Assembly (NCBI GenBank): GCA_031549185.1
Contig: JAVBQG010000046.1
Coordinates: forward strand, 21,040-85,039
DNA: 64,000 bases
Reading direction: 5' to 3'
DNA from: JAVBQG01 sp031549185
Lineage (GTDB): Bacteria; Synergistota; Synergistia; Synergistales; Synergistaceae
The notes under the pieces are model-generated. The model searched no databases, was not told where the DNA came from, and saw only the letters and a list, made by a program, of their open reading frames with translations. Both the position numbers and the translations under genes were made by a program. Shown here piece by piece: positions 17,252 to 26,572 of this stretch (position 1 is its first letter; every line of letters begins with the position of its first letter).

Positions 17252-18850
17252 ATGCTGGTTGCTGATCTTCTGAGGCAGAATTTTTTTCCCGATTTCAAGC
17301 TGGTGGGTGGCAGCACGGGGCTGAATCGCGAAATTGCCTCCGTATCGGTCATCGATGCGCCCGATGTGGATCGATGGATGCGCGGCGGAGAGCTTCTGGT
17401 CGGCAGTGGATATATTTTCAAGGCGGAACCGAACGACTTGATCCCTTTTATGGCGAGGGCAGCCGAAAAAAATGTCGCCGCGCTCGGTATCAAGCTCGAC
17501 AGATACCACCACAACCTTCAGGACCGGATCATCGAAACAGCGGATACGCTGGGGCTGCCGTTGATGCAGATCCCTCTCCACTATCGGTGGACTGACATCA
17601 ACGAGGCCGTCTACAGGCAGCTCGAGCAGGAGCGGGCACAGCGGTTTTCGGTTCAACCGGAGACGGCGGATACGTCGGATGCCTCCCCCTTCGCCGGTGC
17701 CGGACGCTTCTGGCAGGAAGGTCTGGACGCCAAACGATTGCTCTCCCAGTGCGCGAGCCTGATCGATCGCACGATCATGGTCGTTTCGAACACGCTCGGG
17801 CTGAATCACATCTTTCGCCCCGGAGGGGATGTGGATGTCCCAGGTTCGCTTGACGAACACAGCCTTCTCGCTCCGGTCGCTGAACAGCGCGTATTGCCGT
17901 CGCGCGGGCAGGTGGTGGCGCGGATGGAATTTCGCGAATCGCCTCCAGCGTGGCAGGCGGTCTACAATCTTACGGGGAGTTTCCCGCTGACGATTCGCCT
18001 TTTTTTGACCGGGGTGGAGTCCACACCGTCAGTGTCGCAGGAGAGGATGTTGTTGCGCGCCATCTCTCTGCTGCGCGCGACGAGTTTCGAGAGCGAGGCG
18101 TTTGCGCCGGAGGGGGCGTCTCGAAGAGAGCGTTTCTTCGAAGGATTGTGCCTCGACATATACAACGACGAGGGTATGATCGACGCGAACTTCGGTGAGT
18201 TGAAAGTAGCGCTTCCCCGCACGTCGCGGATCATCATCGCCGTCTCGGGCGACGACCATCCCTTCGAAGGGTGGATCCCTCCCGAGGTTCCGCTGAGCTA
18301 TCGGCTGGGGCACTTTTGGACAGGACTGATACCCTACCACGAACACAGGGATGAGCGAGAGGCGAAGAATTTTCTCGCCGAGCTGAAGAGGGATAAAGGG
18401 GATGCGATATTTTTCGCGCTCGGGGGCGTCATTCGCTCCCCCATCGAGATCAGCCGCTCCTACCAGGAGGCGAACAGGACGATGGGGTGGGTGCGCTCGT
18501 CCGGCTTGCCGCCCGGCGTCTATCTGCACGAGGAGCTCTGCCTTTATGCGCTGTTCGACAGCCTGGGGCGGTTGCCAGAGGCGAAGAGCGTGTGGAAGCG
18601 ATACTGGGAACCGCTGCTCCGCACCCCCGAGACGCGAAAGAGCCTGTCGCGCGTCGAACTCGCGGAGGCCCTGATTTCGTCCGATTTCAACGCGCGGCTC
18701 TGCTCCGAAAAACTTCACCTGCACTACAATACCGTGCGAAACTACATCGATAACTTCGAGACCTATCTGGACGTGAAGATCGCGGATCAGCATCATCGAT
18801 TGGGGATCACGCTCGCGTTTTACATCGACAGATACATGCATGGAAAATAA
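17252..18850 (+). CDS. PucR-family transcriptional regulator
   Basis: A 532-residue regulator. The N-terminal PucR domain is seen from MLVADLLRQNFFPDFKLVGG through VSVIDAPDVDRWMRGGELLVGSG and the KLDRYHH block to about residue 125. A divergent middle domain of the GGDEF-like type found in this family follows. The C-terminal helix-turn-helix (HTH_30) is ELAEALISSDFNARLCSEKLHLHYNTVRNYIDNFE near residues 465-500. The chosen ATG has GGAGG 9 bases upstream. PucR proteins activate purine, allantoin or amino-acid catabolism when inducer binds. Divergent position makes it the likely regulator of 5420-17012. Confidence 0.88.
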   Translation: MLVADLLRQNFFPDFKLVGGSTGLNREIASVSVIDAPDVDRWMRGGELLVGSGYIFKAEPNDLIPFMARAAEKNVAALGIKLDRYHHNLQDRIIETADTLGLPLMQIPLHYRWTDINEAVYRQLEQERAQRFSVQPETADTSDASPFAGAGRFWQEGLDAKRLLSQCASLIDRTIMVVSNTLGLNHIFRPGGDVDVPGSLDEHSLLAPVAEQRVLPSRGQVVARMEFRESPPAWQAVYNLTGSFPLTIRLFLTGVESTPSVSQERMLLRAISLLRATSFESEAFAPEGASRRERFFEGLCLDIYNDEGMIDANFGELKVALPRTSRIIIAVSGDDHPFEGWIPPEVPLSYRLGHFWTGLIPYHEHRDEREAKNFLAELKRDKGDAIFFALGGVIRSPIEISRSYQEANRTMGWVRSSGLPPGVYLHEELCLYALFDSLGRLPEAKSVWKRYWEPLLRTPETRKSLSRVELAEALISSDFNARLCSEKLHLHYNTVRNYIDNFETYLDVKIADQHHRLGITLAFYIDRYMHGK

Positions 18851-18863
18851 AGGAGGAGTTGCA

Positions 18864-19406
18864 ATGAAGGGAAAGATTCTGCTGCGTGCCGTGTTTGGGA
18901 CCTGCCTGCTGCTCTTTGCGACGAGCGCTTTGGCAAATGAAACGATCGCTGTCGACGAATGGTTGCGACTTGAAGAAACGGTATCCAGCGACTCGCAGAG
19001 GGAAATACAGGCGTCGTTCGGGCTTCCCGAAAAATCGTCGTTCGATGATCTTCTATCCGTGGAGATCACGGAGTATCGAATTGGAAAGAACGACGAAAAA
19101 ATGTTGACCGGTGAAATTTTTTACACGGCCGGGATCGTCATGGGGTTGCGTACGCGCTTTTCCGGCGACGGCCGGGATGTCCTGCGGCGCTTCGTCGCTA
19201 AAAACAAGGGATATATTTTGACATCGGGCGACCTGTATGCCATCGCAGGATCTTCGGAGAGCTGCGACCTCTACCGAGCTGTAGAAGTAGATTCGGAAGG
19301 CGCGCTGGTATATCTCATGCATCATACTCTTTATCGAAGAATGGTCATTCTCGGGGATCTTCCTCCTCTTCCGACAAAAGACGGGCGCAAAGGGTACGCC
19401 GCCTGA
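18864..19406 (+). CDS. Secreted protein of unknown function
   Basis: 180 residues. A typical signal peptide is seen (KGKILLRAVFGTCLLLFATSALA) with likely cleavage before NETIAVDEW. The mature part is mixed alpha/beta with no cysteine motif except Cys near residue 140, and I recognise no family. The ATG at 18864 has AGGAGG 7 bases upstream and lies 13 bases after the pucR stop, so it is co-transcribed with the regulator. A role in the same pathway is possible but unsupported. Confidence 0.7.
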   Translation: MKGKILLRAVFGTCLLLFATSALANETIAVDEWLRLEETVSSDSQREIQASFGLPEKSSFDDLLSVEITEYRIGKNDEKMLTGEIFYTAGIVMGLRTRFSGDGRDVLRRFVAKNKGYILTSGDLYAIAGSSESCDLYRAVEVDSEGALVYLMHHTLYRRMVILGDLPPLPTKDGRKGYAA

Positions 19407-19430
19407 AACTGACCGCTCGGCGGCGTGCCC
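19392..19430. terminator. Stem-loop between converging genes
   Basis: GGGTACGCCGCC (19392-19403) pairs with GGCGGCGTGCCC (19419-19430), 12 base pairs with one wobble, around a 15-base loop. The left arm overlaps the stop region of the secreted-protein gene. No clear U-tract follows, so termination efficiency is uncertain. Confidence 0.5.
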
Positions 19431-19443
19431 GTCGATTCGACTT

Positions 19444-20466
19444 TTACTTTTTGGCGATATACTTGCGCACGTCGATCGCCACTGCGATGATGATGATCAA
19501 TCCCTTGATGATGTACTGCAGATAGGCGTTGATCTCCAGGTAATAAAGGCTATAGTTGATGACCTGCAGGATGATGACGCCGATCAGAACGCCGGGGATC
19601 GTCCCGACGCCTCCTGTAAAGGAGACGCCGCCGATGACGCAGGCGCTGATGGCGTCGAGTTCGTAGTTGAGGCCCGTGGCCGTGGTTACGCTCTGCACTC
19701 TTCCGGCCTCCAGGAAGGCCGCGATGCCGTAGAGCACGCCCGCCACGAGGTAGACGCCGAAGATATTGCGCGCCACATTGACCCCGGAGACGGCCGCCGC
19801 TTCGGGGTTTCCGCCGATGGCGAACATGTTTTTGCCCAGCGTCGTCTTGTTCCAGACGATCCACATGGCTACGGAACAGATCGCAAGATAGATGACGAGA
19901 TAGGGCAGTTGCATGAACCCCAGGTCGAAGGAGCCGTTCACGATCTCGATATAGCGCGGATCCAAACTGGCCAGCGGCTGCGCGCCGCCCGCCTGGCTGT
20001 CGATGTAAAGACAGAGCGCGCCGTAGGCGATCAGCTGGGTGCCGAGCGAAATGATAAAGGGGTGCATTTTGAGGACGGCGAACCCGAAGGCGTTGATGGA
20101 GCAGAAGAGCATGGCGACCATGATGCTCAGCAGCAGAGGGACGATCAAGGGAAGAGGCTCGGTGATCCCCGGATACATGCGCGAGGCGTAGGTAACGCTC
20201 TGCAAAAGGGAGGCGGATATCGCCGCGCAGCAACCGAGAATGCGGCCGGCCGAGAGGTCCGTGCCCGTGTAGACGATCATGCCGGCTACACCCAGGGCCA
20301 GAATGCCGCGCGTGGAGGCCTGCGCCATGATCGTGCTGAAATTCGAGAGAGAGAGGAACGTCGGCTCCGCGATGACCACTCCGACGATCAGCACACCCAG
20401 GATGATGTAGAGGGAATAATTTAAAAGCCATTCTTTCCACGATACGTTTTCTAAAGACACCTTCAT
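19444..20466 (-). CDS. mglC: Galactose/methylgalactoside ABC transporter permease MglC
   Basis: A 340-residue inner-membrane permease with about ten hydrophobic segments, part of the galactose importer. Diagnostic stretches are GVAGMIVYTGTDLSAGRILG, ALCLYIDSQAGGAQPLA, and the permease coupling loop FAIGGNPEAAAVSGVNV. The resemblance to MglC rather than to ribose or xylose permeases rests on overall pattern plus the linked galactose genes. It is last in the mglBAC run, 22 bases after mglA. Confidence 0.88.
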   Translation of the reverse strand: MKVSLENVSWKEWLLNYSLYIILGVLIVGVVIAEPTFLSLSNFSTIMAQASTRGILALGVAGMIVYTGTDLSAGRILGCCAAISASLLQSVTYASRMYPGITEPLPLIVPLLLSIMVAMLFCSINAFGFAVLKMHPFIISLGTQLIAYGALCLYIDSQAGGAQPLASLDPRYIEIVNGSFDLGFMQLPYLVIYLAICSVAMWIVWNKTTLGKNMFAIGGNPEAAAVSGVNVARNIFGVYLVAGVLYGIAAFLEAGRVQSVTTATGLNYELDAISACVIGGVSFTGGVGTIPGVLIGVIILQVINYSLYYLEINAYLQYIIKGLIIIIAVAIDVRKYIAKK

Positions 20467-20488
20467 GCGAGATATCCCCTCTTCCTGA

Positions 20489-21991
20489 TTATGCGTATTT
20501 GGCAGCCAGGCGCATGATTTTTTCCTGCGTGGCCTCTTTGATGTCCAGAATGCCGGCCAGTCGTCCGCCGGACATCACCATGATGCGGTCGCAGATCCCC
20601 AGAAGCTCCGGCATCTCGGAGGATACCACGACGATGCCCTTGCCCTGGGCGGCCAGCTCGATGATCAGTTGATAGATCTCCGCCTTGGCGCCGACGTCGA
20701 TGCCGCGCGTCGGTTCGTCCAACAGAAGGACGTCCGGTTTCGTCAACAGCCAGCGACCGATGATGACCTTTTGCTGGTTGCCTCCCGAGAGGTAGCGAAT
20801 GAAAGTTTTCTGGCTGGGGGTCTTGACCTTCATGCTGTCGATGACCCACTGAGTGTCCGTCTTCATTTTTCTGGAGGAGAGCAGCCCATGCCGTTTGTAG
20901 TGGTTGATATTGGCGATGACGGAGTTGAACGTGATATCGAGACCCGCGAAAATGCCGGTGGCACGCCGCTCCTCCGTGAGCATCGCGAAGCCGTTTTTGA
21001 TGGCGTCGGAGGCGTTTCTGTTGTCCACGGGTTTTTGGTTTTTCAAAACCGAGCCTTTCGCATGACGCGCAATGCCGAAGATTGTCTCGAGCAACTCCGT
21101 CCGCCTGCTGCCGACGAGGCCCGCGACCCCCAGAATCTCTCCGCGGCGCAGCGTGAAACTCACGTCCTGGCAGGTGGGCATATGCATACCCGTCAGACCC
21201 TCTACCGTCAGGAGCTCTTCTTCGGCGGGAACGTTGGTCTTGGGGGGGAATCGCTGCGTCAGGTCGCGCCCGACCATCATCTGTATGATGCGGTCGATCG
21301 TCAGCCCCGAGGCCGGTTCGGTGGAGATCCATCTGCCATCTCGCATGATGGTGACCTCATCGGAAATTCGCAGGATTTCTTCTATTTTGTGTGAAATATA
21401 AATGATTCCCACTCCGTCCGCGCGGAGTTTGTCTATAATTCGAAAAAGGTGCTCGACTTCCTCGCTGGTCAGAGAGCTCGTCGGCTCGTCCAGCACCAGG
21501 ATTCTGGCGTGGAACGACACGGCCTTGGCGATCTCCACCATCTGTCTCTGGGAGACGCTGAGTTTGCCGATGGGTGTGCGAGGATTGATCTCGATCCCCA
21601 GTTCTGCCAGGATTGTTTTCGTCTGTTCGAGCATGGCGTGGTGATCCACAAGGCCGAAGCGCTTGGGAAAGCGCCCGAGCCAGATATTCTCCATGACGCT
21701 GCGTTGTAGAACCTGGTTGAGCTCCTGATGCACCATGGAGACGCCGCCTACCATCGCCTCCCTGGGGCCTGCGAAACGGACCGGCTGTCCCGAGACGAGT
21801 ATCTCTCCGGCATCCGGACGATAAATACCGAAGAGGCACTTCATCAGAGTAGACTTGCCGGCGCCGTTCTCCCCCATGAGCGCATGAACCGTCCCTTTCC
21901 TGAGCCTCAATTGCGCCTGATCCAGCGCTTTGACCCCGGGAAAGGACTTGTCGACCCCACTCATCTCCAGCAGATAAGTTTCTTCGTTCAT
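20489..21991 (-). CDS. mglA: Galactose/methylgalactoside ABC transporter ATPase MglA
   Basis: A 500-residue tandem ATPase typical of sugar importers. The first domain has Walker A GENGAGKSTL and signature LSVSQRQMVEIAKA. The second domain has a degenerate Walker A (GLVGSRRTELL) and signature LSGGNQQKVIIGRWL, which is the usual asymmetry. I place the start at the ATG giving MNEETYLLEM because GGAG lies 6 bases upstream. In-frame ATGs at 22003 and 22012 are alternatives; the latter lies inside a stem-loop arm. Downstream of mglB, upstream of mglC. Confidence 0.92.
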   Translation of the reverse strand: MNEETYLLEMSGVDKSFPGVKALDQAQLRLRKGTVHALMGENGAGKSTLMKCLFGIYRPDAGEILVSGQPVRFAGPREAMVGGVSMVHQELNQVLQRSVMENIWLGRFPKRFGLVDHHAMLEQTKTILAELGIEINPRTPIGKLSVSQRQMVEIAKAVSFHARILVLDEPTSSLTSEEVEHLFRIIDKLRADGVGIIYISHKIEEILRISDEVTIMRDGRWISTEPASGLTIDRIIQMMVGRDLTQRFPPKTNVPAEEELLTVEGLTGMHMPTCQDVSFTLRRGEILGVAGLVGSRRTELLETIFGIARHAKGSVLKNQKPVDNRNASDAIKNGFAMLTEERRATGIFAGLDITFNSVIANINHYKRHGLLSSRKMKTDTQWVIDSMKVKTPSQKTFIRYLSGGNQQKVIIGRWLLTKPDVLLLDEPTRGIDVGAKAEIYQLIIELAAQGKGIVVVSSEMPELLGICDRIMVMSGGRLAGILDIKEATQEKIMRLAAKYA

Positions 21992-22009
21992 CATCGTCTC
22001 CATAGTAAG

Positions 22010-22043
22010 CATCCGGGGGGCCGAAGCGCGGACCCCCCGGATG
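22010..22043 (-). promoter_or_regulatory. Strong stem-loop between mglB and mglA
   Basis: CATCCGGGGGG and CCCCCCGGATG form a perfect 11-base-pair stem around a 12-base loop, 24 bases after the mglB stop and about 20 bases before the mglA start. No U-tract follows. It probably stabilises the mglB message or dampens readthrough, so binding protein exceeds the membrane parts. Confidence 0.65.
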
Positions 22044-22066
22044 AAACCGAGCCTTTTGATGTCCTG

Positions 22067-23071
22067 TTACTTGCCGAGGTAGGGCGAGTAAGGGATACGG
22101 ACAGCGATGCCGCTGGCGTCGAACTTGTATTTGGTGCCCGCGAGGGGCGCTTTTTTCGCGATCATATTCAGCATGACCTCGGAGACCGCTTTGCCCATGG
22201 CTTCGCCGTCCTGCTTGACCGTTGCGCTCATAATGCCCTTCTTGATCGCGTCGACCGCCTGGTCGGTGGCGTCGACTCCGATGACGGGGATGAACTTCTT
22301 GCCGCCTTCTATGTTGTAACCGATATTGGACAGTGCCGCTACTGCGCCCATCGCCATCGAGTCGTTGTTTGCGATGACCAGCTCGATCTTGTTCTCGTTG
22401 GCTGCCAGCGCGGATTCCATGGCTTGCTGCGCCAGAGCTGTGTCCCAGTTGCAGACGAATGTCTGGCCGATCTGCTCCATCTTCACGCCCTTGGCGATCG
22501 CTTCCTTCACGCTCCACTCCGTGCGCGCAATGGCCTCCGGATTGTCCGGCTCGCCCTTGAACATCACGTACTGGAATTTGCCGTCCTTGTTGCGGTCGTA
22601 CTCGGGATGTCCCTTCCAGAGTCGCGCGACGATGTCTCCCTGCATCTTGCCGGCATCGGCCGCGTTGGTGCCGACGAAGCAGGCCTTGTCGTAGGTTTTG
22701 AGAACTTTCAGATCGGGCTCGCGGTTGAAGAACACCACCGGGATGCCCGCCGCCTTGATCTTCGCCAGTACGCCCGCCGCCGCCTGCGCGTCGACCATGT
22801 TCACGATGATGCCGTCCATCTTTTTCTGGATCATGACGTCGAGCTGGTCGTTCTGGGTCGCCTGATCGCCTTTGCCGTCCTGCATGCTGATCTGTGCCTT
22901 GCCGGCAAGCGCCTTGTTCAGCGCGTTGCGCACGGTGGAGATGTAAGTGTCGTCGTACTTGTAGATCAGGATGCCGATCTTTGGCTGGGCTGCCAAAGCG
23001 GGTAGAGCAAAGACGAACAGAAGGGTAAAAACGGAGAGGACAGCAAAGAGACGAGATACTCGGATCTTCAT
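22067..23071 (-). CDS. mglB: Galactose/methylgalactoside ABC transporter binding protein MglB
   Basis: A 334-residue secreted receptor. The signal peptide (KIRVSRLFAVLSVFTLLFVFALPALA) precedes a mature Peripla_BP_4 domain starting QPKIGILIYKYDDTYIS. The pattern YKYDDTYISTVRNAL, NREPD and VIANNDSMAMGAV matches galactose/glucose-binding proteins; Asp and Asn at these places contact the sugar and calcium in MglB. The start has AGAGGAGG upstream. It is first in the operon behind a good promoter. Confidence 0.92.
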   Translation of the reverse strand: MKIRVSRLFAVLSVFTLLFVFALPALAAQPKIGILIYKYDDTYISTVRNALNKALAGKAQISMQDGKGDQATQNDQLDVMIQKKMDGIIVNMVDAQAAAGVLAKIKAAGIPVVFFNREPDLKVLKTYDKACFVGTNAADAGKMQGDIVARLWKGHPEYDRNKDGKFQYVMFKGEPDNPEAIARTEWSVKEAIAKGVKMEQIGQTFVCNWDTALAQQAMESALAANENKIELVIANNDSMAMGAVAALSNIGYNIEGGKKFIPVIGVDATDQAVDAIKKGIMSATVKQDGEAMGKAVSEVMLNMIAKKAPLAGTKYKFDASGIAVRIPYSPYLGK

Positions 23072-23116
23072 AAGACTACCTCCTCTGAATTTAGGTGCTG
23101 GTATTGCCTGCACATA

Positions 23117-23145
23117 AGTATTCTCCAATCGGAATCGCCTGTCAA
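23117..23145 (-). promoter_or_regulatory. Promoter of the mglBAC operon
   Basis: On the minus strand the -35 is TTGACA (23145-23140), the spacer 17 bases and the -10 AATACT (23122-23117). It lies 45 bases upstream of mglB. Further upstream, AACCC and GGGTT half-sites about 12 bases apart could be a regulator site, but no galactose regulator gene is in the window. Confidence 0.65.
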
Positions 23146-23187
23146 GAGAGATAACCCGAGGCGATATAAGGGTTTTACTTTCACATT

Positions 23188-24111
23188 TTACTTCCACAAC
23201 GGTGTGGGATAAAGCTTCTGCCGATGTTTTTCGGAGATCGCCTTTTCTACCCCTGCTTTGTCCTCTTTGTATGTGATCCCGTACCAGACGTCTTCACTCT
23301 CCAGAACCGCCACGTCGGCTCGGCCGTTTTGCAGCAGCGCGTCTATTTCGATCGGCAGAAGGTACTCGCACTTCAACGGGTTGACGGGGAGGTTTGCATT
23401 GAGGAACGCCGTGAAGTCCCTCTCCGCCTCCGGGAAGAACTCCTCGTCGAGGCCCCAGAAGTTCATGGATACGAGCGTCCCCGCGGGGATATCCGACCAG
23501 GTCTCCCCTTTGTCCTCCGAAAAACGGGCTCCTACGGGCGCTTTTTCGATCATGGTACGCTCCTTGACGTTGACGAGAAAACCGCGATCGTCGGCCTCGC
23601 AGATTCCGCGGGTCACACTGCCGTGATCGGACACGGTGTTTTCGATCCGATAGCCTACCATGGCGAAGTGGTGCCTGTCGTCATTTTTTTTCGGAGTCGA
23701 GAGCCAGTTGTGGATCGTCTTGAACGCCGAGGGACCGTAGTAATCGTCCGCGTTGATTACCGCGAAAGGTCCTGTGAGGGTCTCTCGGGCTGCGAGGAGG
23801 GCGTGCGTTGTCCCCCACGGTTTGACGCGTCCCTCCGGAATGCGGTAACCCGGCGGCAATTGCTCCAGTTCCTGAAAAGCATACGCGATCTCGGCGTTTT
23901 TCTCCATCCGGTTACCGATGATCTCTTTGAAATCCTCCTCGATTTCGTGTTTGATAATAAAGACAATTTTCCGGAAGCCAGCCGCAAGCGCGTCGTAGAT
24001 CGAATAATCGATGATCAGCTCACCGTTTGCTCCGACCGGGTCGATCTGTTTGAGCCCTCCGTATCGGCTGCCGATCCCCGCAGCCATGATCGCCAGTACC
24101 GGTTTTTCCAT
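23188..24111 (-). CDS. Sugar-phosphate nucleotidyltransferase
   Basis: A 307-residue NTP-transferase. The N-terminal nucleotide-binding signature is MAAGIGSRYGGLKQ (residues 9-22) and the metal-binding NADDYYG motif lies near residue 118. It has no left-handed beta-helix, so it is not a GlmU or GlgC type. It sits in an apparent operon with galE and galK (15-base gap), and no galT is visible. I infer that it makes UDP-galactose or UDP-glucose from the sugar-1-phosphate and UTP, bypassing GalT. The reaction direction and nucleotide are not readable from sequence. Confidence 0.8.
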   Translation of the reverse strand: MEKPVLAIMAAGIGSRYGGLKQIDPVGANGELIIDYSIYDALAAGFRKIVFIIKHEIEEDFKEIIGNRMEKNAEIAYAFQELEQLPPGYRIPEGRVKPWGTTHALLAARETLTGPFAVINADDYYGPSAFKTIHNWLSTPKKNDDRHHFAMVGYRIENTVSDHGSVTRGICEADDRGFLVNVKERTMIEKAPVGARFSEDKGETWSDIPAGTLVSMNFWGLDEEFFPEAERDFTAFLNANLPVNPLKCEYLLPIEIDALLQNGRADVAVLESEDVWYGITYKEDKAGVEKAISEKHRQKLYPTPLWK

Positions 24112-24126
24112 CGTAACGAACCTCCT

Positions 24127-25143
24127 CTATCGTCCGTAACCGTCGGGGTTTTTGCTCTGCCAGCGCCAGGAGTCGGCGCACATGTCCTCGATGCCGTACT
24201 TTGCCTCCCAACCCAGCTCCTTCTGCGCTTTCGTTGGATCGGCGTACACCTCGGCGATATCGCCGGCGCGTCTGGGTTTGAACTCGTACGGGAGCTTTTT
24301 TCCGCAAGCTTTCTCGAAGGCCGAGATCACCTCCAGGACGCTGTAACCGCGCCCCGTCCCCAAGTTGCAAACGAACTCCCCGCGGCTTGCGGCGAGCTTT
24401 TTCAGCGCTGCCACATGTCCCCGCGCCAGGTCGACGACGTGTATGTAATCTCTTACGCCGGTGCCGTCGTGCGTCGGATAGTCGTTCCCAAAAACACGGA
24501 TGCGTTCGAGCTTGCCCACCGCAACTTGTGCGATGTAGGGGACGAGGTTGTTCGGTATGCCGTTCGGGTCCTCGCCGATCAGGCCGGATTCGTGTGCGCC
24601 GATCGGGTTGAAATAGCGAAGGGAGGCCGCGCTGAATGCCGGATCGGCAACGCAGGTGTCGTGCAGGATTCGCTCGATGAAGAGCTTCGTCGTGCCGTAC
24701 GGGTTGGTGGCGGAGGTCGGGAAATCCTCTCGAACCGGCACGCTCGCTGGGCTTCCGTATACGGTCGCGGACGAAGAGAAGACGAGGCGCGAGACGCCGT
24801 GTTGCTTCATGGTCTTCAGGACGGCGAGGGTTCCAATCAAGTTGTTGCGATAGTATTCCAACGGTTTTTCGACGCTCTCCCCCACCGCTTTGAGCGCCGC
24901 GAAGTGGATCACGGCCTCGATGCTGGAATTTTCGCCGAACAACGTTTCGCAGGCGCTTTCATCGCAGACGTCCGCTTTGTAAAACGCCACCCCGCGCCCG
25001 GCAATTTTTTCGACGCGCTCAAGGGCTCTTTCGCTCGAGTTGGAGAGGTTGTCGACGACGATCACTTCGTACCCCGCGTTCAGAAGTTCCACGCAGGTGT
25101 GGCTGCCGATGTACCCCGCGCCGCCCGTTACCAGTACCGCCAT
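24127..25143 (-). CDS. galE: UDP-glucose 4-epimerase GalE
   Basis: A 338-residue SDR enzyme that interconverts UDP-galactose and UDP-glucose with bound NAD. Seen: the GGAGYIGSH dinucleotide motif at residues 7-15, FAALKAVGES, the catalytic FSSSATVYG Ser and the YGTTK Tyr-Lys pair near residue 149. The length is canonical. Immediately downstream of galK by 30 bases, within the galactose operon. Confidence 0.95.
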   Translation of the reverse strand: MAVLVTGGAGYIGSHTCVELLNAGYEVIVVDNLSNSSERALERVEKIAGRGVAFYKADVCDESACETLFGENSSIEAVIHFAALKAVGESVEKPLEYYRNNLIGTLAVLKTMKQHGVSRLVFSSSATVYGSPASVPVREDFPTSATNPYGTTKLFIERILHDTCVADPAFSAASLRYFNPIGAHESGLIGEDPNGIPNNLVPYIAQVAVGKLERIRVFGNDYPTHDGTGVRDYIHVVDLARGHVAALKKLAASRGEFVCNLGTGRGYSVLEVISAFEKACGKKLPYEFKPRRAGDIAEVYADPTKAQKELGWEAKYGIEDMCADSWRWQSKNPDGYGR

Positions 25144-25173
25144 GCAAGCACTTCCTTTCCCGGTTTATTTTTA

Positions 25174-26475
25174 TCAAAGTTTCGTTACTTTAAGAGGGCC
25201 ATCCTCGCGGAACGAGAGGGCATAACACGCGTTTTCGCCGAAGGCGGCGTGCATGGCCGAACGATACCGTTTCAGCAGGCTCTCAGGCACAAAGGCCTGG
25301 ATCGTGCCGGCAAAGCCGCCTCCCTGGAGGCGCCACGCGCCCCTCCCTTCCAGCACGAGCTGCGAGAGGGCAAGCGCGACGGGGATGCTTTGTCGATTCG
25401 GATCCCCGACGGGATAGGCGTTTTGATTGTATTCGAAGGACGAGTGCCCGCTCTCCGTGATCAGCGCAAGAAAACGTTCCATATCGCCTTGCTCCGCAGC
25501 TGTCGTCAGCTCGTTTACCCGCCGGCACTCCTCGAAGAAATGCAGGGCGCGCAGTGTCGCCCTGTCCCCCGACTCGCTTCTCACGTCCGGGATTCTCGCC
25601 AGAAAGCCGTCTCGGCTTACCTCGCGCAGGTTGTTTTTGCCGAAAAAATGGGCGACGCGCTCCATTTCTCTTCGGATTGCCGCATATTCCTCGGTGAGGC
25701 GGGAGTGGCTGCCTCCGGTATCGGTGACGACGAGCCTGAAGCCGCGAGAGGAGAGGTCAAAGGGAATTTTTCTCACGACGGGTGCGGATGGATTTGCGAA
25801 GTCGATCCATACGACGCCGCCCACGGCGCAGGAGATCTGATCCATCAGGCCGGACGGTTTGCCGAAGTAGTCGTTCTCCGCGCGTTGTCCGATGATCCCG
25901 AGTTCGATGGGGGTGAAACGCTCGTCGTTGTATTCGGCGTTCAGGATCGTGCCGACGCAAATCTCGAAGGCGGCGGAGCTGGAGAGCCCGCTTCCCTTGA
26001 GGACATTGGAGGCGGTATAGGCATCGAATCCGCCGATTTTGCCGCCGTGCTCCGCGATCCCCGCTGCCACGCCGCGGATCATCGCAGCCGATTTGCCCCG
26101 CTCGGTATCGACGGGCTTGAGGCGGGAGAGTCCTACGCCTGCTCCGCTTTCGTACCCCTTCGTTCTGATCCTGATGGTGTCGTTGTCCGTCTTCGATACG
26201 GCGGCGATGATGTCGAGGTCGACAGCCGCGGCCAGCACAACGCCGTGATTGTGGTCCGTGTGGTTGCCGCAGAGCTCCACCCTGCCCGGCACCGAATAGA
26301 TGGCGATGTCCCTCTCTCCGCCGAAATTTTTTTCAAAGCCTCGAAGGGTCTCGATGTAACGCTTTCTCTGGGTCTCGAGGGTGCGATCCGCAGCCCCGTA
26401 CAGGGCCGCGAGCGTGGGGTCGTATATCCCCGCCTTGATCTGTCGAATCACCTGCGAAACCTTTGCCACTTCCAT
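25174..26475 (-). CDS. galK: Galactokinase GalK
   Basis: A 433-residue GHMP kinase phosphorylating galactose at C1. The substrate motif reads GRVELCGNHTDHN (about residues 64-76); the variant GNHTDHN instead of GEHTDYN is common in galactokinases of anaerobes. The ATP loop is LKGSGLSSSAAFE and the third GHMP motif is LQGGGFAGT. The ATG giving MEVAKVSQ has GGAG 5 bases upstream. A start 33 bases earlier lacks a Shine-Dalgarno and would overlap a TATACA -10 element (about 26509-26514). First gene of the galK-galE-NTP-transferase run. Confidence 0.92.
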   Translation of the reverse strand: MEVAKVSQVIRQIKAGIYDPTLAALYGAADRTLETQRKRYIETLRGFEKNFGGERDIAIYSVPGRVELCGNHTDHNHGVVLAAAVDLDIIAAVSKTDNDTIRIRTKGYESGAGVGLSRLKPVDTERGKSAAMIRGVAAGIAEHGGKIGGFDAYTASNVLKGSGLSSSAAFEICVGTILNAEYNDERFTPIELGIIGQRAENDYFGKPSGLMDQISCAVGGVVWIDFANPSAPVVRKIPFDLSSRGFRLVVTDTGGSHSRLTEEYAAIRREMERVAHFFGKNNLREVSRDGFLARIPDVRSESGDRATLRALHFFEECRRVNELTTAAEQGDMERFLALITESGHSSFEYNQNAYPVGDPNRQSIPVALALSQLVLEGRGAWRLQGGGFAGTIQAFVPESLLKRYRSAMHAAFGENACYALSFREDGPLKVTKL

Positions 26476-26572
26476 CACCTCTCCGGTTGCCGTGTTTTCG
26501 GTTACCATTGTATACGCAGGTGCGATAAAATTCCGCGAAAGATACGCATTTTGATCCGAAAGATGGGGTGTT

